The notes under the pieces were generated by a model. That model did no database searches. It was not told the DNA's origin and was given only the letters and a program-made list of their open reading frames with translations. Shown one piece after another: positions 1-6,325 of a DNA stretch of 12,203 nucleotides. The first letter of the stretch is position 1. Each line of letters begins with the position of its first letter. The stretch spans positions 1 through 12,203 of the forward strand of contig DYNS01000047.1 in assembly GCA_020720965.1 (NCBI GenBank). Reading direction: 5' to 3'. Both the position numbers and the translations under genes were made by a program. This DNA comes from Anaerolinea sp. Lineage in GTDB: Bacteria; Chloroflexota; Anaerolineae; Anaerolineales; Villigracilaceae.

Positions 1-1182
1 GTCCACTTCGGCGGCGGCGATGGTGGCTTCCAGGTCTTTTATTTGGGCTTCGCCGTAGCCCATGGCGGGCAGGATGGGTCCGGTTTTGGGGTATTTGGCG
101 TAGGTGGCGGCGATGGATTTGACGGCGAAGGGACGGGGGTCCACAATTTCGGCGGCGCCAAAACGGCGGGCAGCAACGTAGCCTGCGCCGTATGCCATTT
201 CGCCGTGCGTAAGGGTGGGACCGTCTTCCACGACCAGGACGCGCTTGCCACGAATGGCTTGGGGGTCATCTACAAAGAGGGGGGAGGCGGCTTCGATGAC
301 AACGGCATTCGGGTTCATTTGGCGCAGGGCTTCGCGCACGGCAATGACGCTTTCCGGGTCGGCGGTATCGACTTTGTTGATGACGAAGACATCGGCGGCG
401 CGGACGTTGGTTTCTCCGGGGTGGTAGGCGCTCTCGTGACCGGGGCGGTGCGGGTCAGCGACCACGATTTGCAGGTCGGGGACGTAGAAGGGGAAGTCGT
501 TGTTGCCGCCATCCCATAGGATGATGTCCACTTCTTTTTCGGCGGCGCGAAGGATTTTTTCGTAATCTACCCCGGCGAAGACGATTACGCCGTTATCAAT
601 GTGGGGTTCGTATTCTTCGCGCTCTTCGATGGTGCATTCGTATTCGTCCAGGTCGCCGTAGTCAGCAAAGCGCTGCACTTCCTGGGCGACCAGGTTGCCG
701 TAGGGCATGGGGTGGCGGATGGCGGCGACTTTGTAGCCCATCTCGCGCAGGAGAAGGGAGACGCGGCGAGTGGTTTGGCTTTTGCCGCTGCCGGTACGCA
801 CGGCGCAGATGGAGATGACCGGCTTGGTGGATTTGACCTGGGTGAGGCGGGTTCCCATGAGGCGAAAGTCTGCGCCGAGGGCGTTGACGAGGGAGGCTTT
901 GTGCATGACGTAGGGGTGCGGCACATCGCTGTAGGCAAAGATGACTTGTTCCACGCCATGTTTTTTAATCAGTTCCGGCAGTTCTGCCTCGGCATGGATG
1001 GGAATTCCGGCGGGGTAGAGGTCGCCTGCCAGTTCCTTGGGGTAAACGCGCCCGTCAATATCCGGGATTTGGGTGGCAGTGAAGGCGACAACTTCGTATT
1101 CTTTGTTTCCACGAAAGAAGGTGTTGAAGTTGTGGAAGTCGCGCCCGGCGGCTCCCATGATGAGGGTTTTGATGGGGGACAT
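1..1182 (-). CDS. COG2403-like predicted GTPase (cyclic 2,3-diphosphoglycerate synthetase-related), 3' end missing
   Basis: The minus-strand frame is open from ATG at 1182 to the window edge, giving 394 codons with no stop, so the C-terminus is missing. The N-terminus (SPIKTLIMGAAGRDFHNFN) is a Rossmann-like nucleotide-binding start. Residues 127-135 (AVRTGSGKS) are a P-loop-like motif without the usual first glycine. A Walker B-like strand IILWDGGNND lies near 220-229, and NKVD at 269-272 matches the G4 guanine-specificity motif. This order fits COG2403 predicted GTPases, relatives of archaeal cyclic 2,3-diphosphoglycerate synthetase; the true substrate is unknown. The start is supported by AAGGAG at 1190-1195, 7 bases upstream. 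It is divergent from the SPFH gene. Family assignment is fairly secure from motifs; function is not. Open frames on the plus strand here are shadows. Confidence 0.85.
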   Translation of the reverse strand, partial: MSPIKTLIMGAAGRDFHNFNTFFRGNKEYEVVAFTATQIPDIDGRVYPKELAGDLYPAGIPIHAEAELPELIKKHGVEQVIFAYSDVPHPYVMHKASLVNALGADFRLMGTRLTQVKSTKPVISICAVRTGSGKSQTTRRVSLLLREMGYKVAAIRHPMPYGNLVAQEVQRFADYGDLDEYECTIEEREEYEPHIDNGVIVFAGVDYEKILRAAEKEVDIILWDGGNNDFPFYVPDLQIVVADPHRPGHESAYHPGETNVRAADVFVINKVDTADPESVIAVREALRQMNPNAVVIEAASPLFVDDPQAIRGKRVLVVEDGPTLTHGEMAYGAGYVAARRFGAAEIVDPRPFAVKSIAATYAKYPKTGPILPAMGYGEAQIKDLEATIAAAEVD

Positions 1183-1332
1183 GCAAGTTCTCCTTCAGAA
1201 AAGATGAATTTTCAGCGGTACGGGGGTTGCGCTCAGAATACCGCCGATTTTTTCGTCTCCGGCACGCCGCCGAAGCCGTCACATCACTTCTGGGGCTGTG
1301 ATGCCCATAAGCGCCAAAGGAAGGCTGGCAAA

Positions 1333-1338
1333 ATTATA
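1333..1338 (-). promoter_or_regulatory. Predicted -10 box for the COG2403-like gene
   Basis: The minus strand reads TATAAT here, a perfect -10 hexamer. The best -35 candidate is GTGACA (plus 1359-1364), one mismatch from consensus but with a long 20-base spacer. Transcription would start near 1326, leaving an untranslated leader of about 144 bases before the ATG at 1182. No experimental support; spacing is suboptimal. Confidence 0.5.
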
Positions 1339-1409
1339 CCTGTGCGCCCGGCGGGGCTTGTCACCGGGGCAGGATGACTTTTGGCTATTTTTGGCGGGCA
1401 ATTTGGTTC

Positions 1410-1415
1410 TATAAT
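1410..1415 (+). promoter_or_regulatory. Predicted -10 box for the SPFH gene
   Basis: A perfect TATAAT lies 61 bases upstream of the chosen ATG. There is no convincing -35 at the right distance: TTGGCG at 1391-1396 is too close (13 bases) and TTGGCT at 1381-1386 too far (23 bases). The predicted transcript would begin around 1422 with a leader of about 55 bases. A +1 here would exclude the in-frame TTG start at 1381. Confidence 0.5.
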
Positions 1416-1463
1416 GAATCCGTTGTTTCTTCGCCGCGCCAACCGGGCGCAAGCGATTCTTAA

Positions 1464-1469
1464 AAGGAG
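1464..1469 (+). promoter_or_regulatory. Shine-Dalgarno site deciding the SPFH start
   Basis: AAGGAG lies 7 bases before the ATG at 1477. The same frame is open 96 bases further upstream, but only with a TTG start, without a ribosome site, and upstream of the predicted -10. The site therefore fixes the start at 1477 and places a hydrophobic segment at the very N-terminus. Confidence 0.85.
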
Positions 1470-1476
1470 TTCTGCT

Positions 1477-3462
1477 ATGGAGTTTCTGATTTTCTTGGGT
1501 TTGTTGTTTTTTGGCTTTTTGGGGTTGGTTGCGCTTTCCGGCATCCGCTTCATCCCTAACAACCGGATTGGGATTGTAGAGAAGCGCTTTGGAATGCGCT
1601 CCATCAAATCTGGGTTGATTGCGTTGAGCGGCGAGGCTGGGTATCAGCCGCAGATTTTGCGGGGTGGGTTGCATTACCTCATCCCGATTCAGTTTGTGGT
1701 GCATATTGCCCCGCTCGTCACCATTACGCAGGGCAAAATTGGCTACATTTTTGCGAGGGATGGCAAGCCGCTGGAACCGGCGCAGGTGTTGGCTTCCAAT
1801 GTCAGCGCGGATGATTTTCAGGATGTGCTGGTTTTCATCCGCAATGGCGGGCAGCGCGGTCCGCAGCGCCGCCTTCTTCGAGAGGGTACGTATGCCATTA
1901 ACCTGGTGCAATTTGTGGTCATCACAGATGAGCGGGTGTATTCCCTGCCCCTGAGCCGAGAGGAAAACGATGTTGTGATTCGGATGGCGGAGGTGATTAG
2001 GGAGCGGGGCGGTTTTCGCCCGGTTGTCATCAAAGATACCGATGACAAGATTGGGATTGTGACCGTGCATGATGGTCCTTCTCTTGGTCAGGGTGAGATT
2101 ATTGCCCCGGTTGTGGGGGATGACCCCGCCGGGACTGCCGTTTACCACAACAAGTTTCAGGATGCCGACCATTTCCTTTTGGCGGGTGGTTTTCGCGGGA
2201 GGCAGCTTCAGGTATTGGTGGAAGGGACGTACTACATCAACCGCTTGTTTGCCACTGTGGAAATGATTCAGAAAACGGTGATAGATGTGGGTAATGTGGG
2301 GGTTGTCGTCTCTTACACCGGAGAATTGGGAGCCGACCTTTCTGGCAAGGAGTATCGACACGGGGAATTGGTGACGAAGGGCAACCGAGGTGTGTGGAGC
2401 GAGGCGCTTTTGCCCGGCAAATATGCCTTTAATACCTACGCTGGCAAAGTGGTTGCCATCCCTACCACCAACTTCATCCTGAAATGGATTAAGAGCGAGG
2501 TGGGTTCACACAACTTTGACGAAAACCTGAGCGAGGTCTCGCTCATCACCAAAGATGCTTTCGAGCCTTCGCTGCCGCTCTCGGTCGTGGTTCACATTGA
2601 CTATCAGAAAGCCCCGCTTGTGATTCAACGCTTTGGCGATATTAAGAAACTGGTGGAGCAAACTCTGGACCCCATGGTGGCTGCCTATTTCAAAAATACT
2701 GCTCAAACCCGCACCCTCATTCAACTGCTGCAAGAACGTAGCGCCATTCAACAACAAGCCAGCCAGGAAATGAAGGAGAAGTTCCAACACTACAACCTGG
2801 AACTGGAAGAAGTGCTCATCGGTACGCCCTCCTCTCCGGCGGGTGATACCCAAATCGAAACCATTCTCACCCAGCTGCGCTCGCGCCAGGTGGCAGAAGA
2901 GCAGGTGGAAACCTACGGACGCCAGCAAAAAGCCGCCGTCAAAGAACGAGAACTGCGCGAGGCAGAATCACGCGCGGCGATGCAAACCAAAATGACCGAG
3001 GCGGAACTGAGCATTACCATTCAGACCGACCAGGGCAAGGCGGAATACCAACGCTCCATTCAGCAGGCGGCGCAAATCCGCGCCCTGGCAGAAGCGGAAG
3101 CGGAGAAAACCGCCCGAATCGGTATTGCTCAGGCGCTTGCCACCGATGAACAAGTCCGCGCTTATGGCGGTCCCCAGTTCCAGGTAACTCAGCAGGTGCT
3201 AAACCGTTTTGCGGAAGCCATTCAGACCTCCAAGGTGGATGTTGTGCCGCGCATTATGGTATCCGGCGGCAACGGCGAAGGAGGCAACTCTTCTGGCAGC
3301 ATTATGGAAGCCCTGCTCACCATGCTGCTTTCGGAAAAATATGCCGCGCTGGCAGGCGAAGCCCCCGCGCCCCGCTCTGCCGAAGCAGATTTGATGCGCC
3401 AGCAAATTTACGAGAGCCTGAAGAAGCCAATCGCTGAAACAGACTCGAAAAGCAAGCCTTAA
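1477..3462 (+). CDS. SPFH/Band 7 (flotillin-like) membrane-anchored protein with N-terminal repeats and C-terminal coiled coil
   Basis: 661 residues. Residues 3-22 form one hydrophobic segment (FLIFLGLLFFGFLGLVAL), a likely N-terminal anchor. Residues 28-325 hold about four related beta-rich units. Each pairs a strand like N/D-x-[IV]-G-[IVY]-[VI] (near 29, 86, 191, 273) with a turn like RGxQxxLxxGxYxxN: EAGYQPQILRGGLHYL at 53-68, then RG at 127, 241 and 304, ending at N142, N255 and N319. An SPFH domain follows at about 326-455 (LPLSVVVHIDYQ near 365-376), then an Ala/Glu/Gln-rich coiled coil at about 430-575, then GGPQFQVTQQVLNRF, a Gly/Ser linker (596-608) and a hydrophobic helix. SPFH proteins assemble into membrane scaffolds or cages; no specific partner is known here. 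It is longer than typical flotillins, and the repeats are unusual for the family. Leu codon use changes at the start of the SPFH domain. Family is secure; role is not. Confidence 0.9.
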   Translation: MEFLIFLGLLFFGFLGLVALSGIRFIPNNRIGIVEKRFGMRSIKSGLIALSGEAGYQPQILRGGLHYLIPIQFVVHIAPLVTITQGKIGYIFARDGKPLEPAQVLASNVSADDFQDVLVFIRNGGQRGPQRRLLREGTYAINLVQFVVITDERVYSLPLSREENDVVIRMAEVIRERGGFRPVVIKDTDDKIGIVTVHDGPSLGQGEIIAPVVGDDPAGTAVYHNKFQDADHFLLAGGFRGRQLQVLVEGTYYINRLFATVEMIQKTVIDVGNVGVVVSYTGELGADLSGKEYRHGELVTKGNRGVWSEALLPGKYAFNTYAGKVVAIPTTNFILKWIKSEVGSHNFDENLSEVSLITKDAFEPSLPLSVVVHIDYQKAPLVIQRFGDIKKLVEQTLDPMVAAYFKNTAQTRTLIQLLQERSAIQQQASQEMKEKFQHYNLELEEVLIGTPSSPAGDTQIETILTQLRSRQVAEEQVETYGRQQKAAVKERELREAESRAAMQTKMTEAELSITIQTDQGKAEYQRSIQQAAQIRALAEAEAEKTARIGIAQALATDEQVRAYGGPQFQVTQQVLNRFAEAIQTSKVDVVPRIMVSGGNGEGGNSSGSIMEALLTMLLSEKYAALAGEAPAPRSAEADLMRQQIYESLKKPIAETDSKSKP

Positions 3463-3478
3463 GCAAGGTTAAACAAAA

Positions 3479-3512
3479 AAGGCGGCGGGTGGAAAAATCC
3501 ACCCGCCGCCTT
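3479..3512. terminator. Bidirectional intrinsic terminator between convergent genes
   Basis: A perfect 15-bp inverted repeat (3479-3493 with 3498-3512, arm AAGGCGGCGGGTGGA) closes on a 4-base A loop. Read on the minus strand the stem is followed by TTTTTTG, an ideal U-tract ending the J-protein/HtrA transcript. On the plus strand it is followed only by TTCTGATT-type sequence, so termination of the SPFH transcript may be weaker. It sits exactly in the 59-bp gap between the two convergent stop codons. Confidence 0.93.
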
Positions 3513-3521
3513 CTGATTGGG

Positions 3522-4703
3522 CTAGGGGCGCTTATCCAGGATGAGAGATACATCCAGAGACTCGCCCTCCCGCAAAACGGTTAAGACGATGGTATCGCCC
3601 GGTCCCTTGTTATTGACGAGATAACGCAGCAGGTCGTCAAAGGTCTTTACTTCCATCCCGTCCAGGGCGATGATTAAATCCCCCCCGGCGGGGATGCCGC
3701 GCTCCAGACCTACGTCCTTATCCCCGGCACGCAGCCCGGCTTTGGCGGCGGGGCTGCCGGGGCTAACGCTAACCACATAAGCGCCGGTGAATTGCGGCAA
3801 ACCCAGGGTTTCAATCTCGTCCAGGGTCAGGTCGTCTATGGAACTGATGCCCATGAAGGGGTAATCATAGTAACCGTTGGCAATAATTTCCGGCACAACC
3901 CGGCGGGCAATGTTAATGGCAATGGCAAAGCCAATCCCAGAGTTTACCGCCTCGCCGCTGGCGCTGGATGATTCGGTGTAGATGGCGCGGTTGATGCCAA
4001 TCACCTCCCCATTCAGGTTGAAGAGGGGACCGCCGGAATTTCCGGGGTTGATGGCGGCATCGGTCTGAATCAGGTCTGCCGCGCTGAAATATCCGCCCCC
4101 GGAAGAGGCGCGGTTGGAGGGCAGGGTGCGCCCCAAAGCAGAGATGATGCCGGTCGTCATCGTCCCGTTTAAGCCAAACGGATTACCAATGGCGACCACT
4201 TTCTGCCCCACCTGCAACAGAGAAGAGTCACCCAGGGGCAGGGGGGTAAGTTCTTCGGCGGGGGCGTTCACCTTCACCACCGCAATATCCGAGTCCTTAT
4301 CAATACCCACCAATTCGCCATAGGCTTTGTAACCGGAGGCAAAATCCACCTCGATGCGGGTTTGCCCATCCACCACATGCTCATTGGTGATGATGTGCCC
4401 CTGCGAATCGAAAACAAAGCCAGTGCCCAAGCCGCTCCCGTTTTCGGTCGTCACCTGCAAGGAAACAATGCCGGGCGTAACCCGCTCGTAGAGCGAGATG
4501 AGAGCATCCTGCTCCTGCGCCAGGCTCGGCAGGCTTACCGGCAGGCTGACGGCGGGAACAACGGTGGAAAGGGTGATGGGAATGTTTTGCGGAGAGGGAA
4601 TGGCTTTCTCTTGCAGCGAAACCCCCGGCTGAAGGGTTTGACAAGCCAGCGAAGCCAGCATAAGGGTAAAAACGGCAACCAATAAGGGAAGTTTGGGTTT
4701 CAT
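3522..4703 (-). CDS. htrA: HtrA/DegP-like trypsin-type serine protease with one PDZ domain, exported
   Basis: 393 residues. The N-terminus MKPKLPLLVAVFTLMLASLAC is a signal peptide. C21 could be lipidated, although the box SLAC is not a canonical lipobox, so ordinary signal cleavage is possible. A Pro/Ser/Val-rich linker (about 27-63) leads to the protease domain (about 68-275) with an intact triad: H109 in TNEHVV, D139 in KDSDIAVVKV, S223 in NPGNSGGPL. One PDZ domain fills about 282-393. HtrA proteases degrade or refold damaged proteins outside the cytoplasmic membrane. I chose M at 4703 because it has GAGGAG upstream and begins the signal peptide directly. An ATG at 4724 overlapping the J-protein stop (ATGA) would add MTRRRID. 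It is last in the J-protein operon and ends at the 3479-3512 terminator. Confidence 0.93.
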   Translation of the reverse strand: MKPKLPLLVAVFTLMLASLACQTLQPGVSLQEKAIPSPQNIPITLSTVVPAVSLPVSLPSLAQEQDALISLYERVTPGIVSLQVTTENGSGLGTGFVFDSQGHIITNEHVVDGQTRIEVDFASGYKAYGELVGIDKDSDIAVVKVNAPAEELTPLPLGDSSLLQVGQKVVAIGNPFGLNGTMTTGIISALGRTLPSNRASSGGGYFSAADLIQTDAAINPGNSGGPLFNLNGEVIGINRAIYTESSSASGEAVNSGIGFAIAINIARRVVPEIIANGYYDYPFMGISSIDDLTLDEIETLGLPQFTGAYVVSVSPGSPAAKAGLRAGDKDVGLERGIPAGGDLIIALDGMEVKTFDDLLRYLVNNKGPGDTIVLTVLREGESLDVSLILDKRP

Positions 4704-4713
4704 ATCAATTCGT

Positions 4714-4719
4714 CTCCTC
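4714..4719 (-). promoter_or_regulatory. Shine-Dalgarno site for the HtrA-like gene, just inside the upstream ATG
   Basis: The minus strand reads GAGGAG, 10 bases before the ATG at 4703. The alternative ATG at 4724 overlaps the J-protein stop codon and lies upstream of this site, so it could only be used by translational coupling. Both starts may be used; the ribosome site favours 4703. Confidence 0.65.
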
Positions 4720-4720
4720 G

Positions 4721-5620
4721 TCATCCATAGGTCTGAAGCGCTCGCGCTTTTTCCAATAATTGTTTTTGCTCTTCGGTAAGGTTTCGCGGCAGAGTAACCT
4801 TTACCTGCACCAATAAATCCCCCTTTTGGGAGGGATTCTTAAGAAAGGGCATTCCCCGCCCGGCAAGGCGAAACTTTTGCCCCGGCTGAGTTCCCGGCGG
4901 AATGGTGAGTTTCACCCGCCCGCCCAGGGTGTTCACCTCGGCTTCGCCGCCCAAAACGGCGGTGAACATATCCACCGAAGCGTGAGTGGTCAAATTTTCG
5001 GCATCCCGTTCAAAGTCAGGGTCGGGCTGCACGTTAATTTTGAGGTACACATCACTGCCATCCGGCGCAGCCGAGGCAACCCGCACCTTCGTTCCGGTTT
5101 TTGCGCCCGCCGGAATTTTGACCTGAAGCCGCCTGCCGCCCACCTCCAGGGTGCGGGAAGCGCCCTCGTAGGCTTCGCGCAGCGAGATGGCTGCCACCGT
5201 CTCTTGGGGCGCTACGCTGCGCGGGCTGGAGGCAAACCCTCCCGCCCCGCCCATGCCACCAAACAGGGCGCTAAAAAAGTCGGAAAAGCCGCCCGCCCCG
5301 CCAAACAGGTCGTTCAAATCCACCTGACCAGCGTTCCCGGCGGTGCGCCACTCGTCCCAGTTAAAACCGCCCGGAGAACCGCCCCGTTGACGGTAATCCG
5401 AATAGGCGCTGCCGAGTTGGTCGTAACGCGCCCGCTTTTTGGGGTCAGAAAGAACCTGATACGCCTCGTTCACCTCCTTAAACTTTTCTTCCGCCTTCTT
5501 ATCGCCGGGGTTGTGGTCGGGGTGATATTGAAGCGCAAGTTTGCGATACGCCGAGCGCACTTCGTCCGCGCTGGCGTTGCGAGAAAGACCGAGGGTTTGG
5601 TAGTAATCTTTATAGTCCAT
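4721..5620 (-). CDS. CbpA-type (class B) J-domain co-chaperone
   Basis: 299 residues. The J domain spans about 4-69 with the HPD motif at 33-35, which stimulates DnaK ATPase activity. Then comes a Gly/Phe-rich region (about 80-131; many GGAGGF-like stretches) and two beta-sandwich client-binding domains (about 140-285). There is no CxxCxGxG zinc finger, which separates it from class A DnaJ and fits CbpA or Sis1-like proteins; the length is close to CbpA. The frame is open further upstream, but the protein homology begins exactly at MDYKDYYQTLGL, so the ATG at 5620 is the start. No ribosome site precedes it, and a good promoter ends 7 bases before the ATG, suggesting a leaderless mRNA. It is followed by the HtrA-like protease with overlapping or 17-base spacing, making a protein quality-control operon. 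Confidence 0.95.
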   Translation of the reverse strand: MDYKDYYQTLGLSRNASADEVRSAYRKLALQYHPDHNPGDKKAEEKFKEVNEAYQVLSDPKKRARYDQLGSAYSDYRQRGGSPGGFNWDEWRTAGNAGQVDLNDLFGGAGGFSDFFSALFGGMGGAGGFASSPRSVAPQETVAAISLREAYEGASRTLEVGGRRLQVKIPAGAKTGTKVRVASAAPDGSDVYLKINVQPDPDFERDAENLTTHASVDMFTAVLGGEAEVNTLGGRVKLTIPPGTQPGQKFRLAGRGMPFLKNPSQKGDLLVQVKVTLPRNLTEEQKQLLEKARALQTYG

Positions 5621-5627
5621 GACGCAA

Positions 5628-5657
5628 ATTGTATGCCCGCTTTTGGCAGGCTGTAAA
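5628..5657 (-). promoter_or_regulatory. Predicted sigma-70-type promoter of the J-protein/HtrA operon, implying a leaderless transcript
   Basis: Read on the minus strand, TTTACA (5652-5657) and TACAAT (5628-5633) are separated by 18 bases. Each differs from consensus at one position. Only 7 bases (5621-5627) separate the -10 box from the ATG at 5620, so transcription should begin at or within a base or two of the start codon. No CIRCE or other heat-shock operator is visible. Confidence 0.65.
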
Positions 5658-5666
5658 GAAAACAAA

Positions 5667-5721
5667 GGCGGCGCTAATGCAACTCTTACCCGTAAAAAGA
5701 AAGCGGTACAATAACGCCGCC
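5667..5721. repeat. 7-bp inverted repeat spanning the divergent promoter region
   Basis: GGCGGCG at 5667-5673 is perfectly matched by CGCCGCC at 5715-5721. One arm lies upstream of the J-protein -35 box and the other just after the -10 box of the LOG gene, so a regulator binding both arms could affect both promoters. Such GC-rich 7-mers are common in this DNA, so chance is a serious alternative. Confidence 0.25.
5707..5712 (+). promoter_or_regulatory. Predicted -10 box for the LOG-gene cluster
   Basis: TACAAT lies 30 bases before the ATG at 5743, so the transcript would begin near 5719 with a short leader that contains AAGAGGA at 5732-5738. No good -35 is visible; TCTTAC at 5684-5689 has 17-base spacing but poor sequence. 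Arranged back to back with the J-protein promoter. Confidence 0.45.
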
Positions 5722-5742
5722 ATCCCACCCCAAGAGGAAACC

Positions 5743-6324
5743 ATGAAATCCATTTGCGTTTACTGCGGCTCTGCCGACCATGTTCACCCGGACTACCAAA
5801 CAGCCGCCCACCAACTGGGGCAAACCCTGGCACAACGCGGCATAGAACTCATCTTTGGCGGCGGAAAAACCGGTTTAATGGGTGCAGTGGCAGATGGCGC
5901 ACTGCAAGCCGGGGGCAAAGTCACCGGGGTCATCGTAGAAAGCATGAACACCCCCGCCCTCGCCCACGCATCACTCACCCGGCTGGAAGTCACCGCCACC
6001 ATTCATCAACGCAAAGCCCGCATGTACGAGCTGGCGCAAGGCTACATTGCCCTGCCCGGCGGCTTCGGCACCCTGGATGAACTTTTTGAAACCCTCACCT
6101 GGGGGCAAATTGGCATTCACCAAAAACCGGTAGGGCTGCTCAACACCCGCAACTACTTTGCCCCGCTCTTGCAGATGATAGAACAAGCCACCCAGGAAGG
6201 ATTTCTCTACCCGGAACATGCCCACCTGCTGCAAGTGAACGAAACAACCCCAGGCTTACTTGCCCAAATGGAAAATCACCAACACCCTACCGATGCCGTG
6301 CGGCGTTGGATGCGCCAGGACTGA
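5743..6324 (+). CDS. LOG-family nucleoside 5'-monophosphate phosphoribohydrolase (TIGR00730 type)
   Basis: 193 residues, the usual length of the family. The fold begins SICVYCGSADHVHPDY. GGGKTGLMGAVADGA (39-53) is the nucleotide-binding loop, and the signature PGGFGTLDE is at 105-113. R90 in HQRKARM and E113 in the signature match the catalytic Arg/Glu pair known from plant LOG enzymes. LOG proteins cleave cytokinin riboside monophosphates to free base and ribose 5-phosphate; bacterial members act on AMP-like nucleotides and are often mislabelled lysine decarboxylase. Its physiological substrate here is unknown. The start is set by AAGAGGA a few bases upstream. It heads a tight three-gene cluster; the next ATG begins one base after its TGA. 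Confidence 0.94.
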   Translation: MKSICVYCGSADHVHPDYQTAAHQLGQTLAQRGIELIFGGGKTGLMGAVADGALQAGGKVTGVIVESMNTPALAHASLTRLEVTATIHQRKARMYELAQGYIALPGGFGTLDELFETLTWGQIGIHQKPVGLLNTRNYFAPLLQMIEQATQEGFLYPEHAHLLQVNETTPGLLAQMENHQHPTDAVRRWMRQD

Positions 6325-6325
6325 C

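Noticed and set aside
43..1377. Long plus-strand open frames (43-519 and 601-1377) opposite the COG2403-like gene
   Set aside because: Their translations are low-complexity Gly/Val/Asp-rich with no motif, while the minus strand encodes a continuous protein with P-loop-like and NKxD motifs and a good ribosome site.
1381..1476. Upstream extension of the SPFH gene to a TTG at 1381
   Set aside because: It would add 32 residues before the hydrophobic anchor, has no ribosome site, and lies upstream of the predicted transcription start.
1279..2361. 360-codon minus-strand open frame opposite the SPFH gene
   Set aside because: Composition is shadow-like with no recognisable domain. The plus strand has a ribosome site, a -10 box and a clear SPFH protein. 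Its last codons are the tiny MGITAPEVM ORF noted separately.
4081..4140. Frameshift or degenerate catalytic site in the HtrA-like gene
   Set aside because: The frame is intact and the His-Asp-Ser triad is complete. The Ser/Gly-rich stretch near residues 195-206 is an ordinary surface loop of the protease domain.
5621..5742. CIRCE-type heat-shock operator near the J-protein promoter
   Set aside because: I looked for TTAGCACTC-N9-GAGTGCTAA. Only a loose GCTAATGCAACTC fragment is present, without a matching second arm.
5621..5833. N-terminal extension of the J-protein by 71 codons
   Set aside because: The J domain begins at MDYKDYY. The extension is Arg/Gly-rich without family support, crosses the promoter and overlaps the divergent LOG gene.
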